6,164 nucleotides of DNA, from positions 1-6,164 of the forward strand of contig JAQGPK010000104.1 in assembly GCA_028293095.1 (NCBI GenBank), read 5' to 3'. Source of the DNA: Chlamydiia bacterium (GTDB lineage: Bacteria; Chlamydiota; Chlamydiia; Chlamydiales; FEN-1388). Below the pieces are notes generated by a model. That model was given only the letters and a program-made list of their open reading frames with translations, made no database searches and had not been told where the DNA came from. Within the stretch, counting starts at the first letter, position 1; each line of letters opens with the position of its first letter. A program made the translations under genes and the position numbers. This document shows, in pieces, positions 6,130 to 6,164 of this stretch.

Positions 6130-6164
6130 TTACTTTTCAATGATTGCGATGATGTCTTCAGAGC
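6130..6164 (-). CDS. groES: Co-chaperonin GroES, C-terminal end only
   Basis: The last codons read SEDIIAIIEK then TAA on the minus strand, continuing past the right edge of the window. The pattern E-D-I-[IL]-A-[IV]-[IL]-x is the typical end of 10-kDa GroES proteins, and the position directly upstream of groEL with a 21-bp gap is the standard operon order. GroES is the seven-subunit lid that closes the GroEL chamber. The mobile loop and the promoter are outside the window, so regulation cannot be judged here. Confidence 0.93.
   Translation of the reverse strand, partial: SEDIIAIIEK

Overview
The window looks like part of a chromosome from a member of the Chlamydiota, probably an environmental, amoeba- or animal-associated lineage rather than the genus Chlamydia. 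The main clue is the GroEL. Its apical-domain stretch containing NPETQECILEDA, followed by KKISGIK and AESGKPLLIIAEDI, closely resembles the chlamydial GroEL1 (Hsp60) I remember. The moderate GC of the genes, the very AT-rich spacers and two large orphan coiled-coil proteins fit the same picture. Family and genus cannot be fixed from this sequence; Simkania- or Parachlamydia-like relatives are guesses.

Layout, left to right. (1) At 1-36 on the minus strand are the first 12 codons of a gene whose product starts like an exported protein. It follows a 110-bp AT-rich spacer that may hold its own promoter. (2) At 147-3560 on the minus strand is a 1137-residue orphan. It has a long N-terminal coiled coil, a middle region with motifs reminiscent of lipid-kinase or HipA-like phosphotransferase folds (D-x-H-x-x-N, then D-N-D), and a long helical C-terminal half with weak internal repetition. 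(3) A 126-bp divergent control region (3561-3686, about 17% GC) has overlapping -10-like hexamers on the two strands and a 12-bp direct repeat at 22-bp periodicity. (4) At 3687-4424 on the plus strand is a 245-residue protein ending in a coiled coil followed directly by a C-terminal membrane anchor. Its heptads can be laid on a SNARE-type register with a glutamine at layer 0. (5) The hairpin terminator of the chaperonin operon lies in the 55-bp convergent gap. (6) At 4480-6108 on the minus strand is a full-length groEL with intact catalytic residues. Twenty-one bases upstream of it is the C-terminal end of groES (6130-6164).

The housekeeping part is an ordinary groES-groEL operon read leftwards. 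The accessory part is the divergent pair of coiled-coil genes next to it. In an obligate intracellular bacterium such proteins are candidates for host-interacting or envelope-associated factors. No secretion signal, partner chaperone or known effector domain proves this here. No RNA gene, IS element, CRISPR array or integration site was seen, and no gene-free stretch exceeds 126 bp.
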